Source of the DNA: Humulus lupulus
Lineage: Eukaryota; Streptophyta; Magnoliopsida; Rosales; Cannabaceae
Direction of reading: 5' to 3'
DNA: 64,000 nucleotides
NCBI RefSeq assembly: GCF_963169125.1
Contig: NC_084795.1
Coordinates: 140,839,766-140,903,765, forward strand
Shown here: positions 1 through 10,948 of the stretch, in pieces
How positions within the stretch are numbered: the stretch's first letter is position 1
Layout of the letters: every line of letters begins with the position of its first letter
Notes under the pieces: model-generated
Databases searched by the model: none
Told to the model about the DNA's origin: nothing
The model's input: only the letters and a program-made list of their open reading frames with translations
Made by a program: the position numbers and the translations under genes

Positions 1-713
1 GCGGTCAATAAAGCAATAGGATCGACCTCTAAGACTCCTGCCACCTTATTATTCTCACGCTCAGTGGGCCAATTGTAGTTATTCATGCCCATCTCTTCCA
101 GTAATTCATAAGCTTCAATATCGCTTTTTCTCATAAACACTCCTCCCAATGCAACATCAATAATTTTCCTTGTATTTCCCCCCAAACTATTATAAAACGT
201 GTGCACCAGTAGCCACTTCTCTATTCCATGATGTGGGCACTTCCAGTTATTAATTTCTCCTCTTTATTAGGCTGACTTTGCAAGAGGAAAATATTTACCA
301 AGGCATTTATGAGCCAAGTCTTCCTAAGTGACTATAGAATTGGCTTGTAATGAATTTAACCAACTCTTAGCTTTGTGTCTTAACGAAAATGGGAATAATC
401 TTAATCTGACAACATCATTACTCACCTTGTTCATTTTGAATGTTGCACACAGCTCTAAAAAATTGGTGGTTTAGAGATTTGGATCCTCGTTTGGTAATCC
501 CCCGAACTGTACACAATTCCGTACCATCTGAATGATCGAGGGTTTTATCTCAAAATTATTTGCCTTTATAGTAGGAGGACCAATACTTGAATGTATCCTC
601 ATAGTTGCAGTGAGTACATAATTTCTCAATGGCAGGTTAGCCTTAGATGCTACGTTACTCGCATTACCCAGATTTGCATTGTCGTTGACACCGTTATTAG
701 AGTTCTCAGCCAT
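1..713 (-). pseudogene. Athila-type Ty3/gypsy gag, N-terminal part
   Basis: Read on the minus strand from the ATG at 713, this is a plant gypsy gag protein. The first 80 residues end in the block NNFEIKP...QFGGLPNEDPNL, typical of gag in Athila-type elements. Beyond a stop near 473 the homologous frame goes on: FLELCATFKMN, then RLRLFPFSL and KAKSWLNSL, and near the window edge NNYNWPTER and KVAGVLEVDP. In-frame stops (for example after NSIVT) show it is decayed. Gag would form the nucleocapsid particle that packages the element RNA. The 5' leader and primer-binding site lie just upstream (714-970). The gene is cut by the window edge, so protease and pol are not seen. Lineage is inferred from the gag block and the primer-binding site. 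Confidence 0.8.
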
Positions 714-951
714 AGCAAAATCCAGCCTTTTTTTTTATCTTTCGGTTTTGTCTGCATGTTCTCTCAATTTCAAGATCTACCGGTATGAATTCTTTTTGTC
801 TACTTCCTGGCATATACCAATAATGCCTGAAACACAATACAGACACAATCTGAATGAGTACTTAAAGTAAAAACCAAAGTAGAAAAAAAAAAAAAGTAAT
901 TTTGATATTGGATATTAAGTAAAAACAATTAATTTTGATATTGGATTTTAA
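714..951 (-). other. Untranslated leader between gag and primer-binding site
   Basis: AT-rich leader of the minus-strand Athila-type element with A/T runs. It contains a short direct repeat, ttttgatattggat, at about 900-945. No coding potential is seen. Confidence 0.5.
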
Positions 952-970
952 GTCCCCGACATTGGCGCCA
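952..970 (-). other. Primer-binding site, Athila-type element
   Basis: On the minus strand the sequence TGGCGCCAATGTCGGGGAC directly follows the LTR. It resembles the TGGCGCC...CGGGGA site (reported as tRNA-Asp type) known from Athila-group elements. It sets the orientation of the element and the left limit of its 5' LTR. Confidence 0.75.
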
Positions 971-974
971 AAAA

Positions 975-2360
975 CATAATTGGTAAATTGTGATACGCAA
1001 GTATACACAATCGATTCAAGTAATATAGATAGTAAATAAGAATCGTTCCCACAGAGACTATAACCCAATTACCAATAATTTCTTTTTACTTTCTATTTGG
1101 AAGGTAAAATTAAGATGATTATATCTAACTACAAACACAATTTCAATAACTGTAAGCAAAACAAGTAATCAAAAGATAAAAATCAATAATAAAAAGACTT
1201 AGGGTATTAACTTCATCAACTCTTCATTCTATTAATTTTACTATTCAGTTCTAAATTTCTTTCTTCCTATTCTAATAGCAGATTAATAAAAATCGATTCC
1301 TATTCTTTTTCAAGATATAAGATCTCAACCTATATGCAGGTTTTCTACATGTCTGTGATAAACTTAAACACATAGTAGAGATTTAGCATAGAAACCTAAT
1401 TGATACACAAGCCATACAGGTACTTTCGTCCAATATGTAACCTATGTCTATATAACGATAGCATATTCAATTTGCATCTTTCGAATTTTGAATCAAAATC
1501 ATAAATCAAGCAAATATTGATAAGATATTTACTAGCATTAAGCAAACATTATATAGATTAGAATAAAGAAGATGAATCAATAGAACATCATAATAACATT
1601 AAATAGAAATCCAAGCGACTACATGAACCCCTAGTTAGAGGATTTAGTTCATATCAGAATGACTAAAACAACAAAATTATTATTCAGAAACATAAAATTC
1701 AAAATCTTGAAGAAGAAATAAAAATATGAAAGTGCTGAAAAAAAAATGTCTCAAAATCAAATTTCTCTCTAAATTTGTAATTAGAAATCTGACCTAAACC
1801 TAATTAAAACCTAAAGTCTGAATTTATATAAAATAAAAACCAAATTCCTCTTTTATTTTCAAAGGCAAGCCGCGACTTGGCCTTTCTTAAGGCGTGGTGT
1901 GTGTCTTCTTTAAAGCACTTTAAAATCTGGCTAGGTCTTCAGGTACCATGACCCTCTACACCCAGGTCGCAGCCCGCATCTTGATGCACCTCCTGGTAAT
2001 GCCTCTGACTCTTATAGTGTCGCGACTCTATTGACCTAGTTGCAACCCTAATTCCTTTCAGCAAACCCGCAGCCTCTGACTTTGCTAGAGTCGCGGCCCG
2101 TAAGACCATGTCGCGTCTCTAATTCTATTTTTTTAGATTTTGACCTTTTTACATCCTTCCTTCCTCAAAAACATATTATAATTATTCCTTAACGCCCATT
2201 TGAATCGAATGACCACCAAAAGCTCCATTTTTCCACCATTTCCTTTTCTTTTTCACATTAAACTCATGATTCGTAGCACCTACCTACAACAAAGACAAGC
2301 ACAAGCGTAATCTTGCACATGAAAAACAAAAAAAAAACCCAAGATTACCACAAAAACACA
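975..2360 (-). repeat. 5' LTR of Athila-type element (right edge approximate)
   Basis: This is the LTR adjoining the primer-binding site on the minus strand. Its gag-proximal end (acgcaagtatacacaatcg... then a block ending in cccaattacc) is recognisably shared with the LTR that begins at 62760. It holds an AT-rich body and, at about 1862-2125, a GC-rich block with repeated gtcgcgac/gtcgcggcccg motifs. The right boundary is not fixed: similarity to the 62760 copy runs to about 2310, and a different minus-strand ORF starts by 2374. Confidence 0.6.
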
Positions 2361-2373
2361 TCTTAAAACGACA

Positions 2374-3784
2374 CTAAAATGGAGTTACCAACATCCACTG
2401 CTCCAACAGGGCCACCTTAGCTTTCAGTTTGTCGAGCTCCTCGAGAGTCGACTTCAACTTATCGACATCAGTCTCATTAGTCTCGACCTGAGTCCTTAAC
2501 TCAGAAATAACCTTGTTGGAATTCTTTTTTGACTCTTTGAGTTGGCCAACCTCACCACAAAGAGCATTCCTTTGACCTCTTACTTCCTTTGAGTCTTGAT
2601 CCTTTCCTTTAGCCATATAACCCCTTATAGACCCTTCAAAAATCAATACCAAATAGCAAGGAATGAGACATCAATCACTCACAAAGTGTCAAAAGTAAAA
2701 AAAATAAGTCGACATACCTGAAACAAATGAGAGACAGTAGTGTCAACCGTCCCATCAACACAAATTTTATCAAACCCATCCCTATCCTAGAGCTACAGGA
2801 GCTTGTCAATTTTTCCCAAGTGAGGAACTAACTCACTGTAAGCAGCAGTGAAAGATGGAAATGAAACTTCAACGGTATCGATAAGCATCCTTCATTTTCT
2901 TTCTTTGAGCTCGTGGCAAGGCAGGAAGTTAGACGATGGGAATAAACTCTTTGTCTATATTAGAGCTACCAACATATGACTTCTTTGCTCAACATAAATG
3001 TTCCAGAGCATTGGAACTGGGAAGAGGGAGAGTGTATGGATGAGACATAGCTATCACTATAAATAACCGCTCACTCATTGTCAACTCAGTCAAGAAAATA
3101 GGTTTGCTACCTAAGACCTCGAGTCTTCTATTGAAAAATACTATACGAGGATTAGAGGGACTCTGAATAAGAGGAATACCTTCAAGATGTCGAAGGAACA
3201 AATGTCACTATGAACTTTGACGAAGACTCGACTAAAAAAATAGATCATTCTCTGGGAAGTTGCGAATCCCAAAGAACAATGTTGAGCCTACATGCAAATC
3301 GACAAAATTTTTAGCAAAAGACGAATAAAACCAATCCCTCATAAAATAGACAACCATACCTAGAAAATTAGACACTCACATACAAAAGACCATGCACAAG
3401 GAGTCTTACAACTCGCTGGTAATCCCAATGAGTCAAAAGAAATGAAGAAGTAACGATTCTTCCACCTTTTATCTCCATATTTCAATTCTTTAATCAAAGG
3501 TGGATTATTTTCGCTAGTCTTTAACTGATATCTACCCTTAACATTTAAATGCTCATTCAAGTAATAAGCTTGCAACAACTCAACCACCCTAAACATTATA
3601 CTATGTCTTTCGAGAAAAACTTCAAGAGACATCAAAACCTACCAAGCATTAGCCATGAATACTCCGGGCGATATCTCATGATACTCACTCAATTCAATCA
3701 CTAGTCTAGGGATAGGAAACCGAAAGCCCTCCTTAAAAAGAAGTTCATTTAAACACTGTCAATGAGGTAGCTTCCAATCAGTTG
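2374..3784 (-). pseudogene. C-terminal half of a gypsy-type transposon accessory protein, disrupted
   Basis: Minus-strand remnant with frameshifts and stops. From the right, residues like FGFPIPRLVIEL and EISPGVFMANAW precede an open stretch (3360-3635) ending in GRYQLK...WKNRYFFIS. That pattern is seen in the plant 'putative gypsy type transposon' protein class (Pfam PF04195, from memory). The last frame (2374-2652) is a lysine/glutamate-rich coiled coil. The N-terminal half lies at 13434-13798, and chromovirus A separates the two. The same protein class is encoded antisense in element T (53630-56241). No catalytic residues are recognised and the function is unknown. The coding family is fairly well supported; exon limits are not. 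Confidence 0.55.
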
Positions 3785-4084
3785 TGTAACGCCCTCCTAG
3801 TCCAGGACCGTTACACTGTTTATTTTAAATTGTGTTAGACTTGCTAATCAAGTCATTTGGATATAAACGTGTAACTAAGGTAAACACCAAGGCTTAGGGT
3901 TAAAAATTTTGGTCAAAATAACTATTGAATTTTATTTAAAAAGTTTCATACATACATGAGATCCTCAAAATATTCCAAACAAGTGTTTAGGAAGGTGTAT
4001 ATACATAAAAAGTTACAATCGACTAACCTAAGCGGCAGAATTAGGGCTACAACCATAGTTCCTCTAAGATAATCCTCGGTCGTG

Positions 4085-4205
4085 GTGGACAAGCAGTCGC
4101 ATATGTACACGCTGCCACCGAAGCTCTCTGACTCATGGCTGGTCAAGCTTTCCATTCCCTTTACCTTCACCACATAGCACCCGTGAGCCAAGGCTAAGCA
4201 AGAAA
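4085..4205 (-). promoter_or_regulatory. Recurrent LTR module (copy in A, left LTR)
   Basis: In sense orientation: tgc(t)gggcc-type start, cttggctcacgggtgct, a tgtggtg-type stretch, then ccatgagtcagagagcttc. It recurs in ten LTR copies in the window (see findings). Its role is unknown. Confidence 0.6.
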
Positions 4206-5104
4206 ACTTAAACATGTGCATAAACATAAAATACAGATTCCCAGATACTTATCTAGCATGTACAATAGTAATAACCTACTCATACAGGCATACAATTACA
4301 AATAAATGGTCATTGGACCACTCTAGGTCGCAGCACTAAGAAGTTGACCATAGAGTCAACCCTGGGGCCATATGCCCTAGCTATGTGACCATAGAGTCAT
4401 GTGGGGCCCTCGCCCTTATCTCTGGGTAACTAGCCATAGAGCTAGCCAAACACTTTTATTTTCCATGACCACTGGGTTGGCCAACGTAATAGTACATTGC
4501 TGATTTTGGCCTATGCCTTTCGACCAGAGTGCAACGTGCTATTACTGTCCTTGACTAATAAGTCAAGACCTGAACTAGGTATTAAGATACAGATACAAAA
4601 ACAGATACATATAGACATACTTCAACAATTTAAGGATGCATACATATCAATCATAATATATCATCAAGAAATCGCAAACATAGCAATAACCATGCTCCTT
4701 AATCGGGTATAGACTATTCAAGTATGTTTAATCAATAAATGAAAGGATAACTTAAACATAATCATTCTTAGGTCCCCAAGCCCTATTCATAACTATTATG
4801 AACAGTTAGGCCAAGCCCTAATCACATATATCACATATTGGGTGTAGTTTTCAAACTTCTGGTCCGAGTATAGCATAAAATAAGAAGGACCCTTGAGCAC
4901 GATCCCGGTTCTGAGCCCCGCATCGATAACCAAGTCACAACCATAATATAGGATCCCATCAATAACGAGCAAATAAAGGCTTCTAGACCAAGTCCTAGCC
5001 TCCAAAACTTCGAATTCTACTAAACCGGGTAGCAGAATTGATCTCGAGCTCTTCAGGTTGAGTTCCCACGCTCAAAAACCCTACCACGGCTCAAAACCCC
5101 TTAA

Positions 5105-5160
5105 GCGCCGTGGCCACAGGAATCTGCGCCGTGGCCACAGGAATCTGCGCCGTGGCCTGC
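5105..5160. repeat. 21-bp tandem repeat, about 2.5 copies
   Basis: The unit gcgccgtggccacaggaatct starts at 5105, 5126 and (partial) 5147. It lies in the GC-rich block of the LTR. The partner LTR at about 12300 carries a related but unduplicated sequence, so the expansion is specific to this copy. Confidence 0.8.
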
Positions 5161-5615
5161 CCAAGTAAGAGGCCTCAGCCTCCCTTCTCACAAGACACGG
5201 GCTGTGGTGCTGCCTAACAGGCGTCGCGGTGCGCCTTCGCGTCAGACACCCTCCCTGGCCCCTGGGTTTAAGAGGACCGCGACACCCCAAGAACATGGAC
5301 AGGGTTGCCCCCACGAACCCAGAATTTCTCTGATTTTTCTTCAGCCAACTCAATCCAAACCATCCCAATTCAATTTTAAAACAACAATTTGATCCCCATA
5401 ACAGATGCAACATATCCCCAACAACTAAACCCAACTTAAAATCTGATTGAAAACCCATCAAAACTCACAAACCCAACATTTGAGCTACAAGCTCAAGAAC
5501 ACTCAAAGCTCAAGAAAAACTTGTTAAAACATTAACTTAAATAAGGATTAAAGCTCTACCTCCAGTGTAAGTGATGCTCTTCGAGCCGCAACTAGCCTCG
5601 AATCCTAACCCAAGT

Positions 5616-6784
5616 GTTGACGGTAAGAACTCGTCAACGATTGATGGTTAGAAAACTTTAATCTCTAGACTACAGAAAGCTTTGAATCAGATGGAAAGAA
5701 CGTGAATCAGTAGAAGAAAACCAAAGAAACAATCAGGATCATATATTTCTTAAGTCTCTTTCATACATTCAGTTTTCCAACCCCTTAACCTGAGGGGTTG
5801 GGGCCTATTTATAGGGGGGCTCAATTGGCCCTGGATACAAACAAGTCCCAGACGACAGGGATGTACACAGGTACTCTGATAGTGCAGTGGCTCAAGGCGT
5901 AGTGGTGTTTACCCTGATGATGCTAGAGTCGTGGCCTAGGACATAGTACTGTCGGCTCTGGCGTATGGTCGGGGGTGTCCAAGTGGTACCACTACTCTTC
6001 GTACAGGTCCGTACTGCCACTACTCTTCAGATGCAGATCACAGGGTCGTGCCTCTGTTCTCTCCACAACCGTACGCCCCGTGTCAGTACACGTGTCCTGT
6101 ACCCGATCGTCCTCATCAACCCCCGTTTGATACCCAATGCTAACTTGGCGTTCCCATTAAGTGTTTCTAAGTACTCCTCATGCCAATTCCAAGGAGGCTT
6201 CAACCTGTAGGTGCCATGTGAAGCCAAGGCGCTAGGAGTCGAGGCTGGGCTACGCAGGTCACATGAAAGCGAGGCTGAGGACACGGGCGGCGCAACATGG
6301 CAGCACCCTCGCATAGCGAGGTTGCCCCTCCTCCCCCCGGGTGCAGGCGTGGCGAGGCTCGGGGCACGGTTTCCACAACAAGGCCTCACCCTCGCATAGC
6401 GAGGCTGCCCTTCTTCTCCCGAGTGCAGGCATGGGGAGGCTCAGGGCACGGGCGCCACAACAAGGTCTCACCCTCACATAGCGAGGGTGTCTCACGTAGC
6501 GAGGCTGACCTTCTTCTCTCAAATGAAGGCGAGGCTTGATGCTTGATGGAACGGGGCGAACGCGGATGGCCAACCGGGGATCCTCGCATAGCGAGGGGGA
6601 CATTCGGATTGGCAAGCGGCCGAGGGCCCTCTTATAGCGAGGGTGGCCCTCTTAGCCCAATTCCTTCACCATCATGCGATGTCCTTATCCCCTTGTGCGG
6701 ACAATGGGTGGCTTTTAGGATGTCTCGCAGTATAGAGCTTCACTTGTGAATAGAATTCATAAGGGAGAAATTTTCACAATTACA
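5616..6784 (-). mobile_element. Solo LTR of palindrome-rich Tat-type family R
   Basis: Inserted in the left LTR of chromovirus A. Plus-strand ends are TGTTGACGG and ...AATTACA, flanked by an exact 5-bp duplication ccaag (5611-5615 and 6785-6789). Across it the A-LTR sequence resumes (compare 12750-12780). On the minus strand a TATAAATA box (5806-5813) lies near the LTR end that reads ...CGTCAACA. The middle is GC-rich with many ctcgcatagcgag palindromes. There is no internal region, hence a solo LTR. Assignment to Tat/Retand-like elements rests on the related copy at 60850-61904, which is followed by a TTTGGC-type primer-binding site. Confidence 0.85.
6304..6500. repeat. 83-bp tandem repeat with cctcgcatagcgagg palindromes
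   Basis: Units start at 6304, 6387 and 6469 (period 82-83), each opening with caccctcgcatagcgagg or a close variant and running through ggctcggggcacgg to acaacaaggcct. Each unit carries a 6-bp-arm, 3-nt-loop palindrome (cctcgc-ata-gcgagg). Open frames here on both strands are by-products of the GC-rich repeat. Confidence 0.85.
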
Positions 6785-7443
6785 CCAAGCCTTCAATTCC
6801 CAAGTCATCTGCCAAGAATCACCTTAATTCCTCAAAAACTTCACTCACAATTGAGAGAGAGAGTTGGTTGAGTGAGCTGCTTCAAGTGTTATTTGTGTTT
6901 TCTTAAGGCTTAAACTTACTTAAGCTAATCCCGAGGCTTGGGGTACCAAAAACGTCCCCGAGGGAAAAATGGTCAAAATCCCTAGTATTCCCTCCTAATC
7001 TCACTAATTCCAAATATATTCTCGATTATTCATTTCATTACCCGATAACTAGATACTATGCTAAATACCTAAAATACCCCTTGACTCGCCCAAGGTCGGG
7101 TATTGGGTTCCGTTGTGTCTTTTTCGATAACTTGCTCCCTAGGATCGTCTCGTGCCGAGTAACCTAAATAAAACCACAAAATAATGTGGTCTCTCACATA
7201 TATGCGCATATATACAATTATGCCCATAACATGCCAAATTACAAATATTGCTCTTTTAATAAGAAATGGTCCCACATGCATATTTAACATTCCTAAACAT
7301 GCATAACTAGTTACATCATCATATAACTCACATAATCACATAATCATACGCAAATATATCATATAAACATATAATTCCATATATTTCCATCCTGGCCCCC
7401 TAATCAAGGCCCTACCCGTTATTAGGTTATTTGGGATATTAGA

Positions 7444-7457
7444 ACTATCCCCTCCTT
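7444..7457 (-). other. Polypurine tract, chromovirus A
   Basis: On the minus strand aaggaggggatagt lies directly before the 3' LTR start. Its sequence and place match the plus-strand primer of Ty3/gypsy elements and the equivalent tracts in B (23071-23085) and E (39277-39290). Confidence 0.75.
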
Positions 7458-9199
7458 ATAGAAATTTTGTCCTCGACATTTTACCTGAACAACTCGGGAT
7501 ACTAAGTCTGCATATCTGCCTCTAGCTCCCAGGTCACTTCCTCGACCTTGCTGTTCCTCTATAATCCCTTAACTAAAGGTATAGTCTTGTTCCTCAGGAC
7601 CTTGTCGTTCCTATCTAAAATTTGATCTGGCTGTTCCTCATATGTCAAATCTGTCTCCAGTTCCAGGTCCTCATAACTCGGTACATGAGTCTCATCAGAA
7701 AAATACTTCCTCGTCATGGAAATATGGAATACATTGTGCACGTAGGACAGTGCAGGGGGTAAGTTCAACCTATAGGCTACCTGACCGGTCCTCTCCAGGA
7801 TCTCAAATGGTCCCACAAACGTAGGGCTTAATTTTCCCTTCTTCCTGAATCTCTTCACCCCTCTCAGTGGTGAAACCCTAAGGAAGACATAGTCTCCCAC
7901 CTGGAACTCAACGTTCCTCCACCCTGGGTATGAATAACTCTATTGTCTACTCTGAGACACGAGCATTCAAGCTCTAATCTTCTCAATAGCCTCAGTGGTC
8001 CTTTGAACCGCCTCAGGACCCAAGTATTTTCTCTCACCCATCTCATCCCAGTGAATGAGCAATCTACACTTCCTACCATACAACATCTCATATGGTGACC
8101 TTCCAATAGTAGATTGGTAGCTGTTGTTATAAGAAAATTCTATCAGAGGCAAGTATTTACTCCAAGACCGTTCAAAGTCCACTACATATGCTCTCAACTT
8201 GTCTTCCAATATCTGGATAATCCTCTCAAACTAACCATCGGTCTGAGGATGATTTGTTGTACTAAACTTTAGCTGTGTACCCATCGCTCTCTGTAAACTT
8301 CCCCAAAACTTGGAAGTAAAGATAGGGTCCCTATCAGACACAATTGACCTCAAAGTTCCATAAAGGAGAACTATCTCTCTCACATGTAGATCAGCATACT
8401 GGTCAATCGTGTAATTTGTCTTCACTGGTAGAAAATTAGCTGATTTCGTATACCAATCCACGATGACCTAAATGGAATCATGCCGGCCCACTCTGCTGGG
8501 AAATCCTACGACGAAATCGATCGTGATGTCCTCCCACTCCCACTCTGGGATATCCAGAGGTTGCAACAGCCCTGCTGGCCTCTGATGCTCTACTTTGACC
8601 TGCTGACAGGTCAGGCACCTTGCCACATACTCAGTCACGTCCCTCTTCATCCCAGGCCACCAATATAAAACTTTCAGATCCTGGTACATCTTCGTGGTGC
8701 CTGGATGTAGAGAATAAGGGGTAGTATGAGATTCTTCTAGAATCTCCCGTCTGATCCCGATGTCCATTAGAATCCATATCCAATCCTTGTATCTCAAAAA
8801 GCCCATGCTTGACACCGTATAGTCCTTAGCTACCCCAACTAGGACATCCCCTCTAATCTGCCCCAACTGTGGGTCATCTAACTACTTTTCCTTAATCTTC
8901 TCCAAAAGAGTAGACTGTAGGGAGATGCTAGCTAACCAGCCCACTACTATCTCAATTCCTGCTCTAGCCATATCGTAAATTAACTCCCTTGATATCTACT
9001 TGTTAATATATAACTGTCCCGGACCCTTCCAACTTAAGGCATCTGTTACCACATTAGCCTTCCCAGGGTGATAGAGGATCTCACAATCATAATCCTTTAC
9101 CAGCTCTAACCAACGTCTTTGTCTCATGTTCAGATCCTTTTGAGTGAAGAAGTATTTTAAACTTTTGTGGTCTGTGTATACATATTTGTAACATCCCAA
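7458..9199 (-). pseudogene. Chromovirus A pol remnant: RNase H end, integrase, chromodomain
   Basis: Read leftward from 9199. First comes the end of RNase H ([26 protein letters not shown], then [13 protein letters not shown]). Next is integrase: zinc-finger part (LHPGTTKMYQDLK...CLTCQQVK), catalytic core (WEDITIDFVVGF, then IVSDRDPIF and HPQTDG), and the C-terminal GPFEILERTGQVAYRL block. A chromodomain tail near 7600-7460 carries LDRNDKVLRNKTIPLVKGL. Integrase joins element cDNA to host DNA, and the chromodomain is thought to bias insertion towards heterochromatin. Stops occur at about 8465 and 8225, with frame changes elsewhere. The frame begins abruptly at the deletion junction near 9195, fused to the start of protease. 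Confidence 0.8.
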
Positions 9200-10426
9200 T
9201 CAAAACTGTATAAAAGTTTCCAGCACTAGAAAGTTGACTTGTAACCACCGAGGGACTAGCCTCGGCCTTTGCCTAGGTCAAGGTGAACACCCGAGCTAGG
9301 GTCAGGCTGTCCACTTTCTTGGGATCCTCCTTTCTGGCTCTCAAGCAATCCTTCTTCAGATGCCCCACACTGCAACAAAAAAATGGCCCTTCGCCTGACA
9401 TTCCCCAATATGGCGCCTCCTGCACTGGGTACACTCTGGGAATGCTCTCCAGGTATCACCACCACCCTGGGAACCCATCTGTATGCCCCGTGGTCTCCTA
9501 TATAGCCCTGTAGCGAAAAATATATTTGGAGTCTTCCTCTTTTGTTCACTGGGGCCTCCGCCCCTCCCAAAACCTGTAAATGGAGGTCCCGTCCTCCTAG
9601 AATCTTTTGTGGCCGCATTCTCACTCTCGATCTTCTTCTCTGCGCTCTAGGTTATAAGCCCCTTCTCCACAGCCTATGCATAGGAGGTCTATCCTGACAT
9701 AGTAGTAATACGAACATCCCGGGCTATCATAGGTTGTAGCCCCTGGAGATACCTCTCTCTTCTACACCCATCAGTGGGCACCAGATCCCCGACAAACTTT
9801 TCCAATCTATTAAATCTCAAGGCGTAATCAGTTATTGTCATGTTAACCTAAAGTAACTTGCTGAACTCTTCAGCCTTCTCAGCTTTAACTACGTCATTGT
9901 AGTACTTCTCATTGAACAATGTTCTAAACTCTGCACATTCCATGGTGTTTACTGCTTTGGTCTGGGATACCATCTCCCACCATATTCGGGCATCCTCCCG
10001 AAACATGTAAGTGGCGCAGACCATTCTCTCATTACCACATTTCCTCATAAAGTCCAGGATAGTGGTTATCATGGCCATCCATTGCTCATAATTTAGAGGA
10101 TCTGAGCTGCCCTAAAAAATAGGTGGGTGTTGTTCCCTGAACCTCTCATACAGGGGTTCCCATCTATCTCCCCCTGCCTGGGGCTGCACTACCACTGGTA
10201 CATCTGACTGTATCACAACCGGTACTACAAGCTGGGGGTTCCCTGCTGGAACCTATTGCTGTCTCAAGAGGAAAATCTCTTCTTCTTGCCTCTCTAATCA
10301 GGCTTGCATACCATCAAGCACCTGTTACCAGTTTTCAGGAGCTAGCGGCAGGGCCTGGCCTTGGTCATTCCTTTCCGTGACCTGTAACTCTTGTTCAGCC
10401 AACCTCTCTGACCTTCGAGGATTCAT
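9200..10426 (-). pseudogene. Chromovirus A gag plus start of protease
   Basis: Starts at the ATG at 10426 (MNPRRSERLAEQE), shortly after the primer-binding site. A stretch of glutamine/valine-rich residues is followed by the retrotransposon gag domain (WEPLYERFREQHPP, EQWMAMITTILDFM, YMFREDARIWWEM, FRTLFNEKYYNDVVK). A basic region and a zinc knuckle of type CTQCRRRHIGEC come next. Near 9230 the protease start is recognisable (QLSSAGN-like, then YTVLIG), but the sequence then jumps into RNase H. The DSG active site, all of RT and the first part of RNase H are therefore absent. Several in-frame stops show it is dead. Confidence 0.78.
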
Positions 10427-10929
10427 ACTGATATTCAACCCACTATGCAGTGATCAAATCGACCATTAGGTAAGTAATAACTATACCTCTTGCCGCCTCA
10501 CGGTCCAAGTTCAAACAGATTAACAAACTAATGAAATGTTAATAAGCATGCCAAAACATAATATACTCATCATGGTGGTAATAAGCACTTCCTAAAATTC
10601 ATCAATAAATAACAATGCTAATAAGCATTTCTGGAATCTATAAGCAATTAACGATGCACATAAACATATCCAGGCATTTACACATAAACATATCCATAAG
10701 CAAGTATAACAATGCTAATAAGCATGTTCTTTATCATTCATGCAATAGTCAAGGGCCAGGCCCTATGAGATTATCTCATGCTTCCTAGATAGGCACACAA
10801 ATAAGACATTTATATCACATTTAAGCAGTTAAACATGTAACCACATAAATAGTTACCGAACCCTGAGCCGAGCTTGTATTTAGTGGAGAGTGTACATGCC
10901 CGGCCTGTCTTCAGGAACACTGAAACCAT

Positions 10930-10945
10930 GGCAACTCTGATACCA
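10930..10945 (-). other. Primer-binding site, chromovirus A
   Basis: On the minus strand TGGTATCAGAGTTGCC, three bases after the LTR end ...GGGCATTACA. This is the initiator methionine tRNA type, usual for plant chromoviruses. It fixes the 5' LTR start at 10949. Confidence 0.9.
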
Positions 10946-10948
10946 AGT

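Larger units (their letters stand above)
3785..7443 (-). repeat. 3' LTR of chromovirus A, split by an R-family solo LTR
   Basis: Starts TGTAACGCC on the plus strand and ends in a mutated ...ggatattaga, where the partner LTR has ...ggacgttaca. Without the insertion at 5616-6784 it is about 2.49 kb, like its partner at 10949-13433. It contains the recurrent module at about 4085-4205, a GC-rich block at about 5099-5165, and a (GA)n tract at about 6855 that reads CT-rich in the sense direction. Confidence 0.85.

Noticed and set aside
6304..6500. CRISPR-like repeat array
   Set aside because: Only about 2.5 contiguous units with no unique spacers, in a plant LTR.
6211..6615. Overlapping open frames on both strands at 6.2-6.6 kb
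   Set aside because: They lie in the GC-rich 83-bp tandem repeat of a solo LTR; stop-free because of base composition and with no recognisable domain.
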